This document shows positions 14,001 to 29,000 of a DNA stretch of 64,000 bases, piece by piece. The stretch is from contig JAVYIG010000708.1 in the NCBI GenBank assembly GCA_035222895.1, positions 372,001-436,000 of the forward strand, read 5' to 3'. The notes under the pieces were generated by a model, which had not been told where the DNA came from, did no database searches, and worked only from the letters and a program-made list of their open reading frames with translations. The number at the start of each line of letters is the position of its first letter. Within the stretch, counting starts at the first letter, position 1. The stretch comes from Strongylocentrotus droebachiensis. Its lineage: Eukaryota; Echinodermata; Echinoidea; Camarodonta; Strongylocentrotidae. The position numbers and the translations under genes were made by a program.

Positions 14001-17000
14001 CAATTCTAGGAATATAATATATCTACTACAAAACGTGTTCCTCTCTTAATTCTATTCTTTCCACCTAAGCAATCTGTTGACAAATTACCCTTCAATTCTA
14101 AAAATGACACTGACATGGACCCACATACCTGAATTGGTGTTGGCTATCGTTGTTGCAGCTGTATGAGGTGGCATCTGATTGCCAGAACTAGGATGCATGT
14201 AGCCATGCATTGCATCATTGGGCACTGAAGAAGGCATTTGGTTAAAGTTTGTTTGGTCTGCGCTTGTAGGTGGTACACCACCACCAGGAAACGGGGGACC
14301 ATTGCCCTGATTGTACTGTTGTTGATGTTGCCTGTATGCTGCCTGCTGCTGGTGCTGGTTCTGTTGCTGCTGGTTCCACTGCTGTTGCTGGGGGAACGAC
14401 TGCGGGTAGGAACCTTGCTGCTGCTGGCTGGGGTTGGGTGGAGGGGGTTGCTGCCCTTGCATCTGCTGGTTCAAAGGGTACTGGTTCCTCGTCTTGGTGA
14501 GGTGTGCCGAATTGGCGGCGGCGGCAACTGCAGCCGCGGCAGCTGCCTGTGCTCCTGCGACGATACCCACACCACCAGGTCCTGGTCCAGGTCCTGGAGA
14601 TGGACCGGGTGAGAGTCCCGGAGAAGGACCAGAGCCTACGCTATCTGTCCTTTGCATCTGCCCCCCTTGGGCGTTGGATCCATATCCATAGGTAGGGCTC
14701 ATTCCTGGTCCGCCCCGCGCTACATTGGGGCTCATGTTGTTGGCTCCAGATTGATTGTTAGCTCCCATTCCATGGCTAGCATTGGGCATGTTGCTTGAGT
14801 TGTATCCACCGTGTTGAGAGTTGTTTTCCAGCTTTATATTCATAACACCACTGCCACCGCCGCCGCCACTACTGCTGTTGTTGTTTCGCATCCGTTGCTC
14901 GTAACTCATAGTGCCAGAGTTGTTTGGTGCAGGGCTCGGCACATTGCCATGATGACTACCATATGCCTGTGGCCCTCCTGTCTGCCTTCCATAATTACCT
15001 ATAAAGAGAACAAAAAGCAACAAAATTGAAAACACTGGACATTGGAGGTAACGTAACTGATTACTTTTATTGATACATAGCAAGATATGGAAAATTATCA
15101 ATATACTGATTGCCATGTCAGAACTTCTTAAGAAACAGACAAAATTATGACAATTTTCACACAAGCACTAACACTAATACATGTCGAAGCAGTAAACATC
15201 CCATATGATCAAAGCGGAATTGCTATTGTGTACTGTACTCACAACAGGCAAATACATGTACAGTATATTAAACATTTTGTTTCACCATCTACATCTCATG
15301 CATAATCACAATATGATACTCAATCTAACAGTGATCATCAACTACTTTATACACGATAAAATAAATAATAAAAATATATTCTTACAAAAAATTTAAGAGG
15401 TTATATGAATAAATGATATAATTGGAGCCAAATCAACTTCCTTACACTGTAGAGCAAGACGTAATGAAGTGGGGTTTTTAGAGGAAGAGTAGAAACACCA
15501 AAAGCTTTGATAAAACTATGAAACATCTTCAATTAATCAACTTCCAAAGCAGCAAAACTTTCCTCTTTTACAATGACCTAGAAGTAATGGTTCAATCCTT
15601 ACATAAATATGATGTAGATCTACTACCCCCCCCCCCCCCTTCTCTCTTTTGTTTCAATAACTGTTTTAGCCTCTCAACTTATCACTGCAATTAGAGGGGA
15701 ATGTAGGCTGTTATTTCTTGGCCTACAATATTGAGTCTCAACTAAATAGAACAAGTACAAGATGCTGCTTACATTCTGATAACACTAGATCCAAACGGAT
15801 ACCTAACGTTCTTGAAATACTTTGCTTTATTTTCAATTAAGGTAGCTGCTAGTACAAGATGCTGCTAACATTGTCAAAACACTTGATCCAAAACAATACT
15901 TAACATTCTCAGAATAATTTGCTTTACTTTCAATTAAGGTAGTTGATGACAACACAATCAAAATTTCACTGGAAAGAAACAACTCAGATACAGAGAATGT
16001 AATTTAGAAATTGCCAAACTAAATGAAATATCTCCATTCAAGTCCAATCAAATTAGTTATTGTTTTTCTTTCAAAATGTTAGCAATTGCTTAACACATCT
16101 ATCACTCACAGACCATTGGTATATTTCATATTATACTATATACATGTAGTCAAAACATTATTTTGTACTACGAAACGAGTACTAATACTGCTTATTGCCT
16201 TACATATAGAAAATATACAGAATATGAATATCTCAACATTTTCTCCACAACTCTTTTTACAACTAAATTCTTCAAAAAAAAGTTCTGCAATTCAGGTTTG
16301 AGTGTTGACATCTCTATATCATCATACTTGAATTTTGTATCGTTGGAAGGCCTGATTTTTTCATTTTACAATGACGCCACATTTATGATGATTATGTTAT
16401 CGTGAAATCTGCACTACACCTGAATAGGGGGTCGAGTCAAAAGTTAAAAGTTGCAAAATGCATCGTTATGGCAACATTGAATTCTTTACCGGTACTTGTT
16501 TGAAAGATGGATTGTGTTAATGACAATAACCAATGCATTTTGCAACATTTTACCTTTGACTTGGGCCCCATATACAGATGTACTGCACATAAGAAGATTG
16601 TATAATCATTATAAATTGGGTTTCATTGAAAAGGGGAATAAAGAGGATTTTCATTGATACATACATCAAGTGTGATAATGTAGTAACCGGAAAGATACCA
16701 ATGCTCAAACTTGATTTGCAGAATATTTGTTGAGGATTTTACATGGGAAAGGGTTTTACCACATTCAATCAAGCAAGCTAGTACTTGGCACATCAAACTA
16801 AGCGGTAAACTATGCAATGGTCATGTTTGTTATGAAACATCTCAACATATGAAAGGTAATATGGAGTGCTGATCTGGGAGACAGTGACTGAAATTCATTA
16901 TTTCTTTCAATATGTTTCTCTATGATGTAAATCAATAGAAACAGAAAGTCACTTTCTCACTAGCAAAATTTAAAATTTTGTGTGTGAAACCTTTTTAAAC

Positions 17001-20000
17001 TGCCAATTATTTAAGATAAACCAAATTAAGAGATGAACAGTCTTAATATTAGAAGGTGTATTTCATTTTTCTTCAGTAAAAATACATAATTGCATTTAGA
17101 ACCAGTACTCAAGATTACCACCAAAAAAAAACAAGGGAAACGCTCTCGGCGGTCTCGCCTGCATAACGCAATTCAATAAACCAGAACGTCAATGACGTAG
17201 CTCTCATCCGCATCTCGCAACAACAAATATCGTAAATTTTATGTGGTACACTTTTGAACTGGTCAAAAAATAAAAATTTGATGCCCTGGAAGGGACATAA
17301 TTTCATTTCATTTGCATAAAGTACCATAAATAATCATGGAGCAAAATCTCACAATTCTGTGTAGAAGTTTAGTGTTCCAAATTTAGCTCTACCAGATAAG
17401 GCAAACCAAATCAAAATCGGTCAAGAAATGAGGGAAAAGAAGCAATTTTTGTTATTTTTGGAATAAATTTGCATAAATTACCATAATTAATTAATGGAGA
17501 ACAATTTCAAAATTCTGTGTAGAGGTTTAGTGTACCAAACTTAGCTCTACGATATAAAGCAAACCAAATCAAAATCGGTCGAGAAATGAAGGAGAAGAAG
17601 CCTTTTTTGTGATTTCGAATAAATTTGCATAAATTAGCATAGATAATGAATTTCACGATTCTGTGTAGAAATTTTAAATCCCCCTCCTAGCCCTACCATA
17701 TGAAACAATCAGAATCAAAATCAGTTGAAAAATAACGAAGAAGAAGCATTTTGAAAATCTTGATGTTGATGCCACAAAGTCTAAGTTTGTTGACCTTAAA
17801 TGACCTTTGACCTTAACTTAGTGACCTGAAATTCTACTCACATGATTGGGGAGACTTGATAACCCTATAGTCCAAGTTTCATTGACTAAGAACTTATACT
17901 TTCAAAATTATATCAAAAATTCAAAAACTGAACCTTAGGTTAAGTTTTCGATGATGATGCTACAACATAGTCCAAGTCTGTTGACCTGAAATGACCTTTG
18001 ACCTTGACTTTGTGATCTGAAATTCTACTCACATGATTGGGGATACTTGATTACCCTATAGTCCAAGTTTCATTGACTAAGAACTTATACTTTAAAAATT
18101 ATATCAAAAATTCAAAAACTTAACCTTAGGTTAAGTTTTTGATGTTGACGCCGTCGCCGCCGCCGCCGTCGCCGCCGCCGTCGCCGCCGCCGTCACCGGA
18201 AAAGCGGCGCCTATGTCTCGCTTTTTGCTACGCAGGCGAGACAAAAATGAGTTCATTTGAACCAAGCAACATTCATTTTATCTACGGATGAGGATAAATG
18301 AACATACTACTCAAATTAAAAGATAAAAACTGAATGGATTACTATCACACAGATGAAAGGAAGGGGAATACATTCAGTATTCATTTCAATCAAGCAAAAA
18401 AAGAAAAATGTCAAAATAGCATATTTAGATTAAAAAACAAAAAACAAAAGGAGACAGTGAGAGTATGGGCAACACTCTGGGGAGAGTCTCACCTTGCGGG
18501 CTATAATGACTCATATTTTGGTTGTAGTAACCACCAGCAGTGCCACCAGCGCCACCTTGGCCCTGGTAGCCCCAATATTGGGGCAGGCCCCCGCCCATCC
18601 CACCTGTCAAAGAGGGAAGAACGATACAAAGTCACGTCACGTACTGACCAGTGTTTCGCCCATTCTTATTGTTTGTAACAAACCCCCATCCCACCCTAGT
18701 GAATGCAAGTAAACCTTAAAGATCATGCATAGAAATTGCAAGTATCTTAAATCCATGTTATATATATCTCTTTGATTTGGGTTGATTAAACCTAAAAACC
18801 AAGACATATATAGAAGACAAAAATCAAAAATTTCTCTTTTGTTGAAGCATCCATGTCAGTATAACCTGGCCGCCACATCAATGACACAGGTTTCTCTTTT
18901 GGAGGGATCTTCAAGGCTTCAAAATTTTGGAAGTATTCTTCAACATATTTTGTTCATGTGATTTTGATGAATTTATTACAAACCTCTCTGGTACCAACAA
19001 AAAAGTAGGATATCTTTAATCTGGTATCATGATGCATTGATAAAAATGTTTTTCCATTTCACTGTAAGAAACTTTACTTACCGGTAATTATCATACTATG
19101 TGGTTCTTCAAGCACAACATTTTGATTTTCTACACTTCATTAATGTGACATAAAATACCTAATCCTATACCACTGCCAAAATACATGATTTATGGTAGGG
19201 ACAACCACTAACTCCACTAAAAATATGTTTAACAATTATTTACAACCTAGCTCTAATTTAGAACCTTTCCTTTCTTTTGTTTAAATTCTTAGTTACATTT
19301 CATGATGTTTTATGAAATAATAAGTCACATAGTTTGCATATAACTTCTCTTGATGTTTTGAGAGCTTTACAAAGTAATTATCACTTTAACAATCGGTTCG
19401 CTTCATTTTCACTTGAACTGAAAACTTGTCTTGAACATAATCAATATTTCATTATTTTTTTAAACAAATACAACATTTACCAGTAAGCTAACTCCAGCTT
19501 GCCTCTTGCCAATGATACATATCTATGTGCTTAGGGTCAAGTCCAGTTCCCAACCCGCCTTTCTATTGTTATTCACTTGAACAATAAATGAAGACAAACA
19601 GATTTGCAGCAACCAAAGCAAAAACAAATGAAAGATTCATATAGTCATTATCACTGTAACAGTTGGGTTTGCGTCATTTTGACTTGAACTGTTGTAGCTT
19701 AGCATGAATCCATTTCCATCCCTCCTCACCCCACCTTCAGCTATCTCTACAGACATCAGTTCACTTGACTTGACATACATATAGCCGTATGTTCATGTTT
19801 GAATAGCTCACTGTGTACCATTGTTCAACATACAGTGTATGGGTGAATTTTGTTATCAAAGATAAATGTAATCATTCAACTCATTACCAGCAATGAATTA
19901 AATTTGAACAAAAAAAAAGCGCACAAACTGAAAAACCGGTTCAAGTATGCCCACACAAAACAGGGTAAGCATCTTCAATTTCTTCTTAAATCAATAGTAA

Positions 20001-23000
20001 AAAGAAGGTTCAGCAGCGTTGCCGGAACATATGATCGACAACATCTTATTCCATTTTTGATCATGGAAAGGAAAGATGCAAGGGCAAGGTTGCAGGGAGA
20101 TGGGGGCAAGAAAGGGATCAAGGGTAGATGTATTATGCATGAGGATGAGAATAGGGGAAGGAAAGAAACGAGGAGGAGGAGGGGGAGGAAGTATAGGTGA
20201 GGGTCAGGAGTAGTTAAGTTTTCTCTTTATTTGATTTTTGGTACCACTGCTATTACCACAGTTCATTCCATGCTGATTGTACCCTTTGAAAAACAGAACA
20301 GAATGATTGAAGGATGGTGAGTGATCATTGTAACAGCAACCTTGGCATTCATTCCCATAGCAATTCATGCACAGCTCTCATCTTCAGGGTATATAAGAAG
20401 GGTCAATAGTGCCCCCCCCCCCCCTCCCCATATCCCATTCCTTCTCTCTTTAACCCCCCCCCCCCCTAAAAAAAAAAAGTGTCCTCACCCATGGAATTTT
20501 TTGTGATTGATAAGTAACCAGGCTTCAATAAAAGCTTGGTTATTATAAAATCAAAACATTTTCTTTTTGAAATAATCTTTCAAAAGTTGTCTGAAAAACA
20601 GAAAAGAGAATGGTGCAACCAGAAAAAATGAACTGGAATAAAAGGAGTTTAAATTGGAAAGAATGCACTTGCAATAAAATATAACAAAAGTTTTAGCAGA
20701 AAAAAGTCTCAAGATAATAGCTCTAAAAAAACAAACACTTGCATCGCTTACACATGTTTACGTTAAATAACCCAACCACAATGATCTGCCGTAGGTAATC
20801 ATTTTGTGGCACGCGCAAGAAATCTTCTTTCACTCTGTGGCTATCCCAAATCTTTCAGTGAAAGAATTCATACCAGTAAGCTCCATCGAGTCCAGGATTT
20901 GAGCGAGTAAATTATCAGGGATGCACACATATGATATCCGCCCACCAGTTCATCCTTTTCTGTGCTTCAACCCTGCACTGGTTCCACACTTACATCAGGC
21001 CTTTCCATGATACCAAATTCAAGTATGATGACACACTTACAAGAGAGATGTCAACACTGTCTCAAACTTGAAGTAGGTTGGGTCTGGGAAAGTCAACTTC
21101 AAATCAGGCTTCCACCCACTTTGAAAACAAACACTGAAGGTAGTTCCCCCCCATTCGCAAGCTATCATAAATCTGAACCAAACTTTAAATTATTGTCTGT
21201 TTGGAGCTAAAAAGGAGTTAACTCGTATAATTTTACACAGAGTTAATGCTCCTCTGGCTCTAAGCAGAAGATGTAATAATCTTTGTGAGGATCTAATACC
21301 ATATGTGGCATTTTAGCTTTAAGAACCGATAAGTATTATTTTTTTTTAAATGTAACAGCACCAATCCAAGTCAATTAGACACATTCCCATGTACACAGTG
21401 GACTATGTGTGTTTAGTGCAAATTGTGCATGCAGTTGAAATCTTCACCATATGTGCCTGGATATGATTTCATTGATTTCAAACTTCCTGCCCCTTCCATT
21501 GTTTACAAATGCATGACAGTAAGAGAGGGTGGTTACACAACTGCATATTGGTATGTGCACTGTACCCATCACCATAAAGACTGTAATGATGCAATTTCAA
21601 GCAGTCTTATATACAGTCAACAACTAAATTATTCATACGCTGTACGTATGAATAACGTGAAGATTTGATTTATGTTTCTTGAGAAAGCTTACATGTTTAT
21701 ATAAATATTCAAGCCCTAATTCAACCAATCCACCATTTAATTCTTGAGCTACGAAAAACACATAAAACACAAAAAACATCAAATTGACAACAGGTATGAA
21801 TAATTCGGTTGTTAAGTGTAACTAGTAACATTAATATTCAACCCTAATGGACTGCCACAGTCCACTTTTGTCACACATACAATTTACCTCAAAACAATGT
21901 GGTAGTCCAGGCGGGTTGCTTCACAAAGACTAAGATCGACCTAAGTTGGACTTGAACTATCGCAAGACCGTTCATGCCTCTGGTTGCTCTCACCATTCCT
22001 GGCATTGGTCTTTCAAGGTATGTGCAAACCATGGTAAAAAAATCTACATAATTTACATTTTTTGATAGCTCATTCTTGAAGAAAAAAATATCATAAGTAG
22101 AACTTAAATTTAATCAAAATCTTTTTCTTAAAAGATGAACTGTAAAATAAATGTCAATTCTCTAGATTTGTGGCCATGATTTGCACTTCTCTTGAGAGAC
22201 CAGTGGTGAGAGCAACCAGTGGCATGAACAGCCGGCCTGCCATAGTTTGAGCCTAACTAAAGTCAACTTTAGTCCTTGTGAAACACCCCCAGGATTTTAA
22301 TCCGTACCAGATTAAGAATTAAATGTAACTGGTCGTAACCTTCACCTGCATACATATAGCAGAGTTAGATCGGCCATCTCAAAACTAAAAGCTCATCTTA
22401 AAAGAGCGCAATTACACAATGTGATATGATACTAACCTCTGGTCTCTGTAGAAGCTGATGGTGGAGTCTGTGAAGGAGCTTCAGGTGTATTCGAGGGTGG
22501 CTGAGACGGTTGAGGAGTCATCGACCCACCTGATATAACAAAAACAATGAAGCGCAGACAAAGTCTTCTTTTAATCGAGATATATCCATTGACTTTTGAA
22601 GAAATTTTAAACTTTTGCCAAGAAATATGATCTTTTCTACAGAGGTGATTGTATGATATGATGTAATTCCCCCTTTTCTTCTGTTTATCTTAATCACTGA
22701 GATGCGTTGATTAACAAATACATAAATGCTGACATCCATAAGAAGGATAGGTAGCACAATGGCTTCTTATGCCTGGCAAGCAAGCTTATATTATAGATAC
22801 CTTTGTGCAAGTCTACAAATATTGCCCAGGTTAGTTAGATGCAATCCCTCCCTCTCATCCAAATGTCATTTAGAATTGAGGCTAAGCCACAGAAAATAGG
22901 CACGTAACAGCATCATTTTCCTTGCAAGTGAAACAGATGAACCTACGTTAAAGTAGAAATTGAGAGAGTCATTAAAAGGAGGGCAGTTCACGACTTTGAT

Positions 23001-26000
23001 GCTGGACGGTACTCACCGTGAACACTAGCTGGCGACAGAGAAGAGCGTGATATATGGCTTGCAGGTGATCCTACGGGTGAAGGCGAAGGTCTGAGGGCCG
23101 TGACGGAAGGGTGCACGTGAGGCGAGTGTACCGAATGCACCGAGGTGGCTGGGGAGAGGGGTGGAGCGGTCGACGTGGATGAACCCCCGCTACCGCTGTG
23201 GTTGTTGGAGCTGCTACTTGCGGCGTTAGAGGCGGAGTGGCTGCTGGAGTTGTTGCCAGACCCTGAGCCAGTTGTTGTCCCTGCTGCTGCTGCTGCCGCT
23301 GCCGCCGCCGATGACTGGCTGTTGAAGTCACATCCTGTAGGAAGATCATCTAATGATCCTGATAGGTCCTGGGGTGAGGGGAGAATAGCAATGCAGAATG
23401 GTTGAGCGTATAGTGGATCAAAAACGGTAATTTACACACCTGCAATGATGTTCCAAAAATATAACCATCAATGCTAGGCAATGCATATTGAGACACATCT
23501 CAATTAGCCCCCCTCCCAAATCCCTTCCCCTACCAAAGAAAAAAAAATTGAGGGAATGTCACCAAGGGAAGCACTGTTTATTTGAAGATAATTGAATAAA
23601 ACAATGGATGTCCACTTTTAAAAATAAGCAAGTCAGTTTGTTATACAAGTATTTCAATGTTATCTAAAAAATCTGTGAAGGACAGAAAGTAAAAATTTAC
23701 AGAATTAAAGGAAAAATTTGACTATGACGGTTTACTAAGACAGATACATGTACATGATAATTTCAGAAAAAAATTGGTTAAAAAATGTACAATAGCCAAG
23801 TTATAAGAAAGAAAACAAAATTAAGTTACACTTGTAGTCATCCTAACAGTGAGTTAAAGTAATACAGAAACAAGGCTTCCATGGATAAGATTTGCAGCAA
23901 GCCTTTGCAAGTATGTTCACATTTTGATAATCCAAATATTTAAAACAATTTAGAATTAGTCAATTAAAATTTCACTCCATTAGCAGAACCTAGGATTATC
24001 ATGAAGTTATTTTGGAAATTTATGAGACAAGAATGTGTATGCCAAACTAGTGTATACCCAAGCTCAAGAATCAGGTTTTTAAATGTTCATTCAAGCACGT
24101 TCCTGATATATTATTCATATGATCTAGATTCAAGAGAACTTCATGACGTTTTTTCTAGACTGAACGCGGTATAAAGAAAATATGCGATAACGGAATGCAG
24201 GTCTGCGCATCATTTCAAACGAAAACTCGATAACAAATCAGGGTCCAGTTCTAGTCTGAACGTATCGTATTGTCATATTGTCCTAAATGAGCAGGGCTCA
24301 GGGAAAAAAAAAAATTTTTTTTTCGGGGGCTACTTTTCAAGCTTACCTGCATAAAAATAACGCTCTAAAATTTGTTTTACATTGAACTCTATGCAAATTT
24401 ACTGGGGCTCTTTTCTGATTTTCAGGGGCTCTTTTGAGCATTTCGGGGGCAAATTCGCCCTGAGCCCCCGTGTATTTTTTTCACTGGCAGGGCTTATCAC
24501 AAGCACACGCTGTCGACCGGTCAGCTGGCATGTACCCTCTTTAAAACCAGTTTCTCTACGCAACATTTCTTTATACGATATTGTTATCTAGTCTGTACAT
24601 GTATGCCCCTTATCTAGTCTGTATGCCCCTTCCACTATTTGAAGATTTATTACAGATGTTACTTTTTAAAAAAACGTTTTGTTTAAATTTTCTGCAGTGT
24701 GAACAGGCCATAAGAAACTGTGGGAATCCTTCCAATGAGTTTCCAATAGTCCCTAAGAGATAATACTTGGAAAATTGATATGTTCCTGCTCAGCGATATG
24801 ATTCATCCTTCAAAATCTCTGGATAATGCTTAATTACTCTTTCTGAGACCAATATTCTCAAAGATGGCATGATCGTTAGGTCTTGAGAGAAAGGGATGGA
24901 GGGGGTTGTCACATTTTTGTAAACACTACTTTTGGAACTCCTCTTCCATTAAGCACAAGTATTCAAAATAAGCAGGGTAGAGGTACATGTACATATATTC
25001 TACAGTTTCAAAACAATATCAGAACATAAAAGAAACAATTCAAATGCTCAAACTAACTCTGATATTAAAGTGAATATGGACCGAAAAATTATATGGACTA
25101 TTAGTATCTATTATTATTAATATTGTCATCATTATCATTATCATCATCATTATCATTATTTTTATTTATTAAAAGAAGATACAAAACTAGATAGATAGGG
25201 TCAGTCAATTCTAAAAATGAACATTTTTTACCATAAAGCCTCCTCTAAACATGTCGCCGTAAAGTGCCTATAAAGAATGTTAGGTAGCAAAATAAAATGA
25301 CGTTAGAAAGCATGCATTCCATATTTTGTATTAACACAGGCTGTTAATCCCTGTAAGTTTCTGTCTTACAGTCAACATCGATATGTTCTCCACATTGCTA
25401 TAGAGTTGTCTGGGATAGCATTTAATTTATTTAAATATGTAAAAGGTTCACCTAATTCAATTGTAAAATCAAGTTTGATTAACATAAATCTGATTTTAAT
25501 AATATAACAAATGTATTATTATTATTACTATTATTATTGTCATCTTAATCATCATCACTATTATTATAATACTTATTATGTTGATTATATAGCACAGCTA
25601 CTTAACTATACAAACTACTGCGCTTGATACAATTACAAATCATCACATTATTACCCCGGTTGTAAAGTAGTGTAGCTGAGCTGCTAAAGCTCAGCTCAGT
25701 ACTTTCTTCCAACCAGTTACCCATTTACTTCACCTGGGAAGAGAGTGGCACATATAATAACAAGTCACATCACTGATTTCCATTCCTATTGAAATAAATT
25801 CTGTGATTGAAATTGCATAAAACATGCTTCCTTTTAGCCTTCCGGACAGTTGTACTGTACATGAAATTGTAGGAATATTCAAATGTTACACAAAACATTG
25901 TCAGAACTATGTTGTATTATGAATCATTAAAGAAAAGATCTGCAAAGTTTTTTCATGAATTTCAAAAATAAGGATAATATGTTATATGTGTAACTTTGAG

Positions 26001-29000
26001 CAGGGAAAGGTTAGGTAAAGAATATTATGAATAATAAAAGTTGTCTGGATTTCTAACTAGGCTTAGCAATCTACGCTACTGTAATTGGAGATTGAAATGT
26101 GATAGAAAAAAGGTAGATATGATACATAGAAACACTTGTTTCCTTATTTCACAAATACATATCTTTTTTAGAACAAATAAGTTACATTAGCAAAACTGGA
26201 TAGGGAAAAAATGAGAAATTTGTAAAACGAAAATACTTGAATTGAAGTGAGAGATATATCATTAAATTTACTTTCTAAAATTCTTTAGTTTTTCATATAC
26301 TTAGGGGTAAATTGAAGAACATAATGAAAATACGGAGAAAAATAGTATTCTTTGAAGTTGAAGGAGATTAGCTTATATTGCATCACTTTCCTACTGACTA
26401 TACAAACTTCAGACTACTGTAGTCCCTACTACACAAAGTAATAAGAGAGAGAGAGAGAGAAAGAGCCTCCAGGTTCAATTATAGAACTGCTAGCACCACC
26501 ACTCGTTTTGTATGCTTGTGAAGGCTTCGCGTATGACTAGGCTGGATGGCCAATTTGACAATTAATGATTAACTTTTCTCTTGTCAAACCTCTACACCGA
26601 GTTTGATTGTTTACGTGGAGATAAAATACAAAGTTCAGTCATAAGTATTTTGACAGTGTATTTACACTTGTTAAATAAATCAACCATTTTGATCTTGGGG
26701 TTTTTATCAAGAGAAACAGGTAGCAAATTGGCAATGTCTCTCCTAGAGGTCTTTGGGTTCTGAATAAAAAACACACAGCCTTGTTATCATTCAGGCTCCA
26801 TACCATTATGCATCAGTGGATTCACAGAGCCTAACCCTTGTGCACAGCTAGAGCAGTACAATGCTACAGGCTAGTGCATTGCAAGCAGCCAGCCAAGCAC
26901 ACAAGCTAGCTATATACAGCACAGAGCGGACGACTATACATTTAGCACGTACTGCACTCACTTCGTACAGCAGACACACACAACACACACACTCTCTTTC
27001 TGCCTTGAAACGCAGGCAGTATTATTTAGCCAAGTGTGCATGTGTGCACAGGCAGTGCATGTAGAATGAGTAATGGCTTATTTATGAGGCCACAACTCAT
27101 TTGCATGCAAAAGTAGTTCCAGTCTGAAGGGGCCCCATAGGAGAATACAGGCGCTAGGTGCTGTGTGTGCATGCTACACTCTTGGCAAATAACACACGGA
27201 GGAAATATACATGCACGATCGAAGCAGAGAATATCCCTACACTGCACATACAATTCCTCCAACTGAAAAACGAAGAGAGACTGACAATAAAAAATAAAAA
27301 ATCATTCTAGTACCATATGCAGTACATACATGATTCAAAGAGAGATTATCTTTGAGTATCACAACAATGAAACATCAACCAAAAGTTGATGAAAGAGAGA
27401 AAACTTTCCTGATGAATTGCATGTGATCCCTTTGACCTCTCGTGCTTCCCCATGCATGACACACTTCCAGGAGGTCAGAAATAGCATGGATCAAATGGCA
27501 ACAAAGAGTCAAAGCAACATTTCTCTCTACCCTATCCCTCGCAAATTAACCAAGCAAAGACCAGAAATGGAAACTTGCAAGATTCAAATCATTTCGGCCA
27601 TTTAACTCTGCAAGCGCAACCAACCAACTACGTTTCTCTTCCCCCCAAACTTTGTCTCCCACGCACAGTCAATATGGGTTTTCTGAGGTGATCCCTAATG
27701 TCATTTTCCACCATGCAGAGTCCATGCAGTGGAGTTCCTTCAGGGATTTCTCCTGAAAAAAAGTTTGGCACCTCCAACGAAACTGACTTGTGGGTGGCAT
27801 CCAAATTATCATGAGTATTGTTGATAATGATCTTTAGGCAGGATATGGGGAAATTTATGAATGAAAATCCATAGTTTTCTCCTTGGTGATCAAGTTATGT
27901 CCTCTGGTAAAATGTGCTAAATTTAACACTTCACTTGGCAAGCATTAGATAACAATCAAATTATGATCTGATTAATACTTTCCAGAAAAGAACATTTCTA
28001 CCAAAGTCATGTGGTATCAAGTTCTGGCCATATTGATGATTAACTTTTTAATTAGCTAAAATTTTGCCTTTATTCCAGACCACTTCAGGGACCATCTCAA
28101 CATTACATGTCTACTTTAGGCTATCAAATGAGTTCCTGAAGGTACATTTTTGAAAACTTTGGTAGAGATCATGAATGGGTTCCAATGTTTTTCTTTTGTT
28201 TATGGAGAAGTGTCCAAAATGGATTGAATAGATGGGATAGGGGTATATATTGTTCTGCAAAGGAATATGACTGTGTAGGAACTAGTACACGTACATGTAT
28301 ATAACAACATGTAGCACACACTCTGTTGTACACTGCAGTATTGTGAACAATGGAGAAGAGTGTGTACAAACTACATGCTGCCTTGCTTTAGCCACTCCTT
28401 ACTGTGCAAAGGGTCTGGTCTGTATCAAAGCATTATCACTAGTACAATTTGCAATGATGGTTGTAGTTCTATTATTTTAAATTCTTTGAATATCCTTTCT
28501 ATTTGTAACACATGTGTCTACATGCACATGAAGAATTCTTGTTTCTATGCGTATGGAAGGAAGGGGAAGGTTTCAGCTTGAACGTGAAGCATTTAAGGTT
28601 TGGTGGGGGTCCAATTTTCTAAATTTCGTTTTGGTCACATGTTTACGGCTAATCTACGGCAAATGTTCTTTGTTTTATACATGTTCTGCAACGTAAATAG
28701 TTTTAAAAGAATCGTTTCTCCATGTCCAGTTACATAATATTGACTATCATGTAAGACGTAAATCATAAAAGAGGACAGTTGTAATGTAATTGTTGCCACA
28801 AACCAAACAGATTCCAAACTTCATAGGCCTACATTTCACAATCATGTTTTCTCTTTGGACATGGCTGTATAGTATACATGAAGCATTCTAAATTTTAAGA
28901 GATGCAAATGTACAATATAATCATCATCTGGTAAAAGCGGACTAACGACCGACACAGAGAGGCTAATGACTGCCAATTTGGTGATTTACTTGTAATGAGA

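Noticed and set aside
14238-14695. Plus-strand Leu/Val-rich and Ala-rich frames opposite exon 8
   Set aside because: Shadow frames of the Gln/Pro/Gly-rich exon.
17300-18140. Regular repeats that might look like a CRISPR array
   Set aside because: Units are 160-190 bp, diverged and adjacent without unique spacers, in an animal intron; this is a minisatellite inside a mobile element.
19850-20200. Lys/Arg-rich 116-codon frame in ARID1 intron 6
   Set aside because: Purine-rich intron sequence, biased composition, no splice sites or family match.
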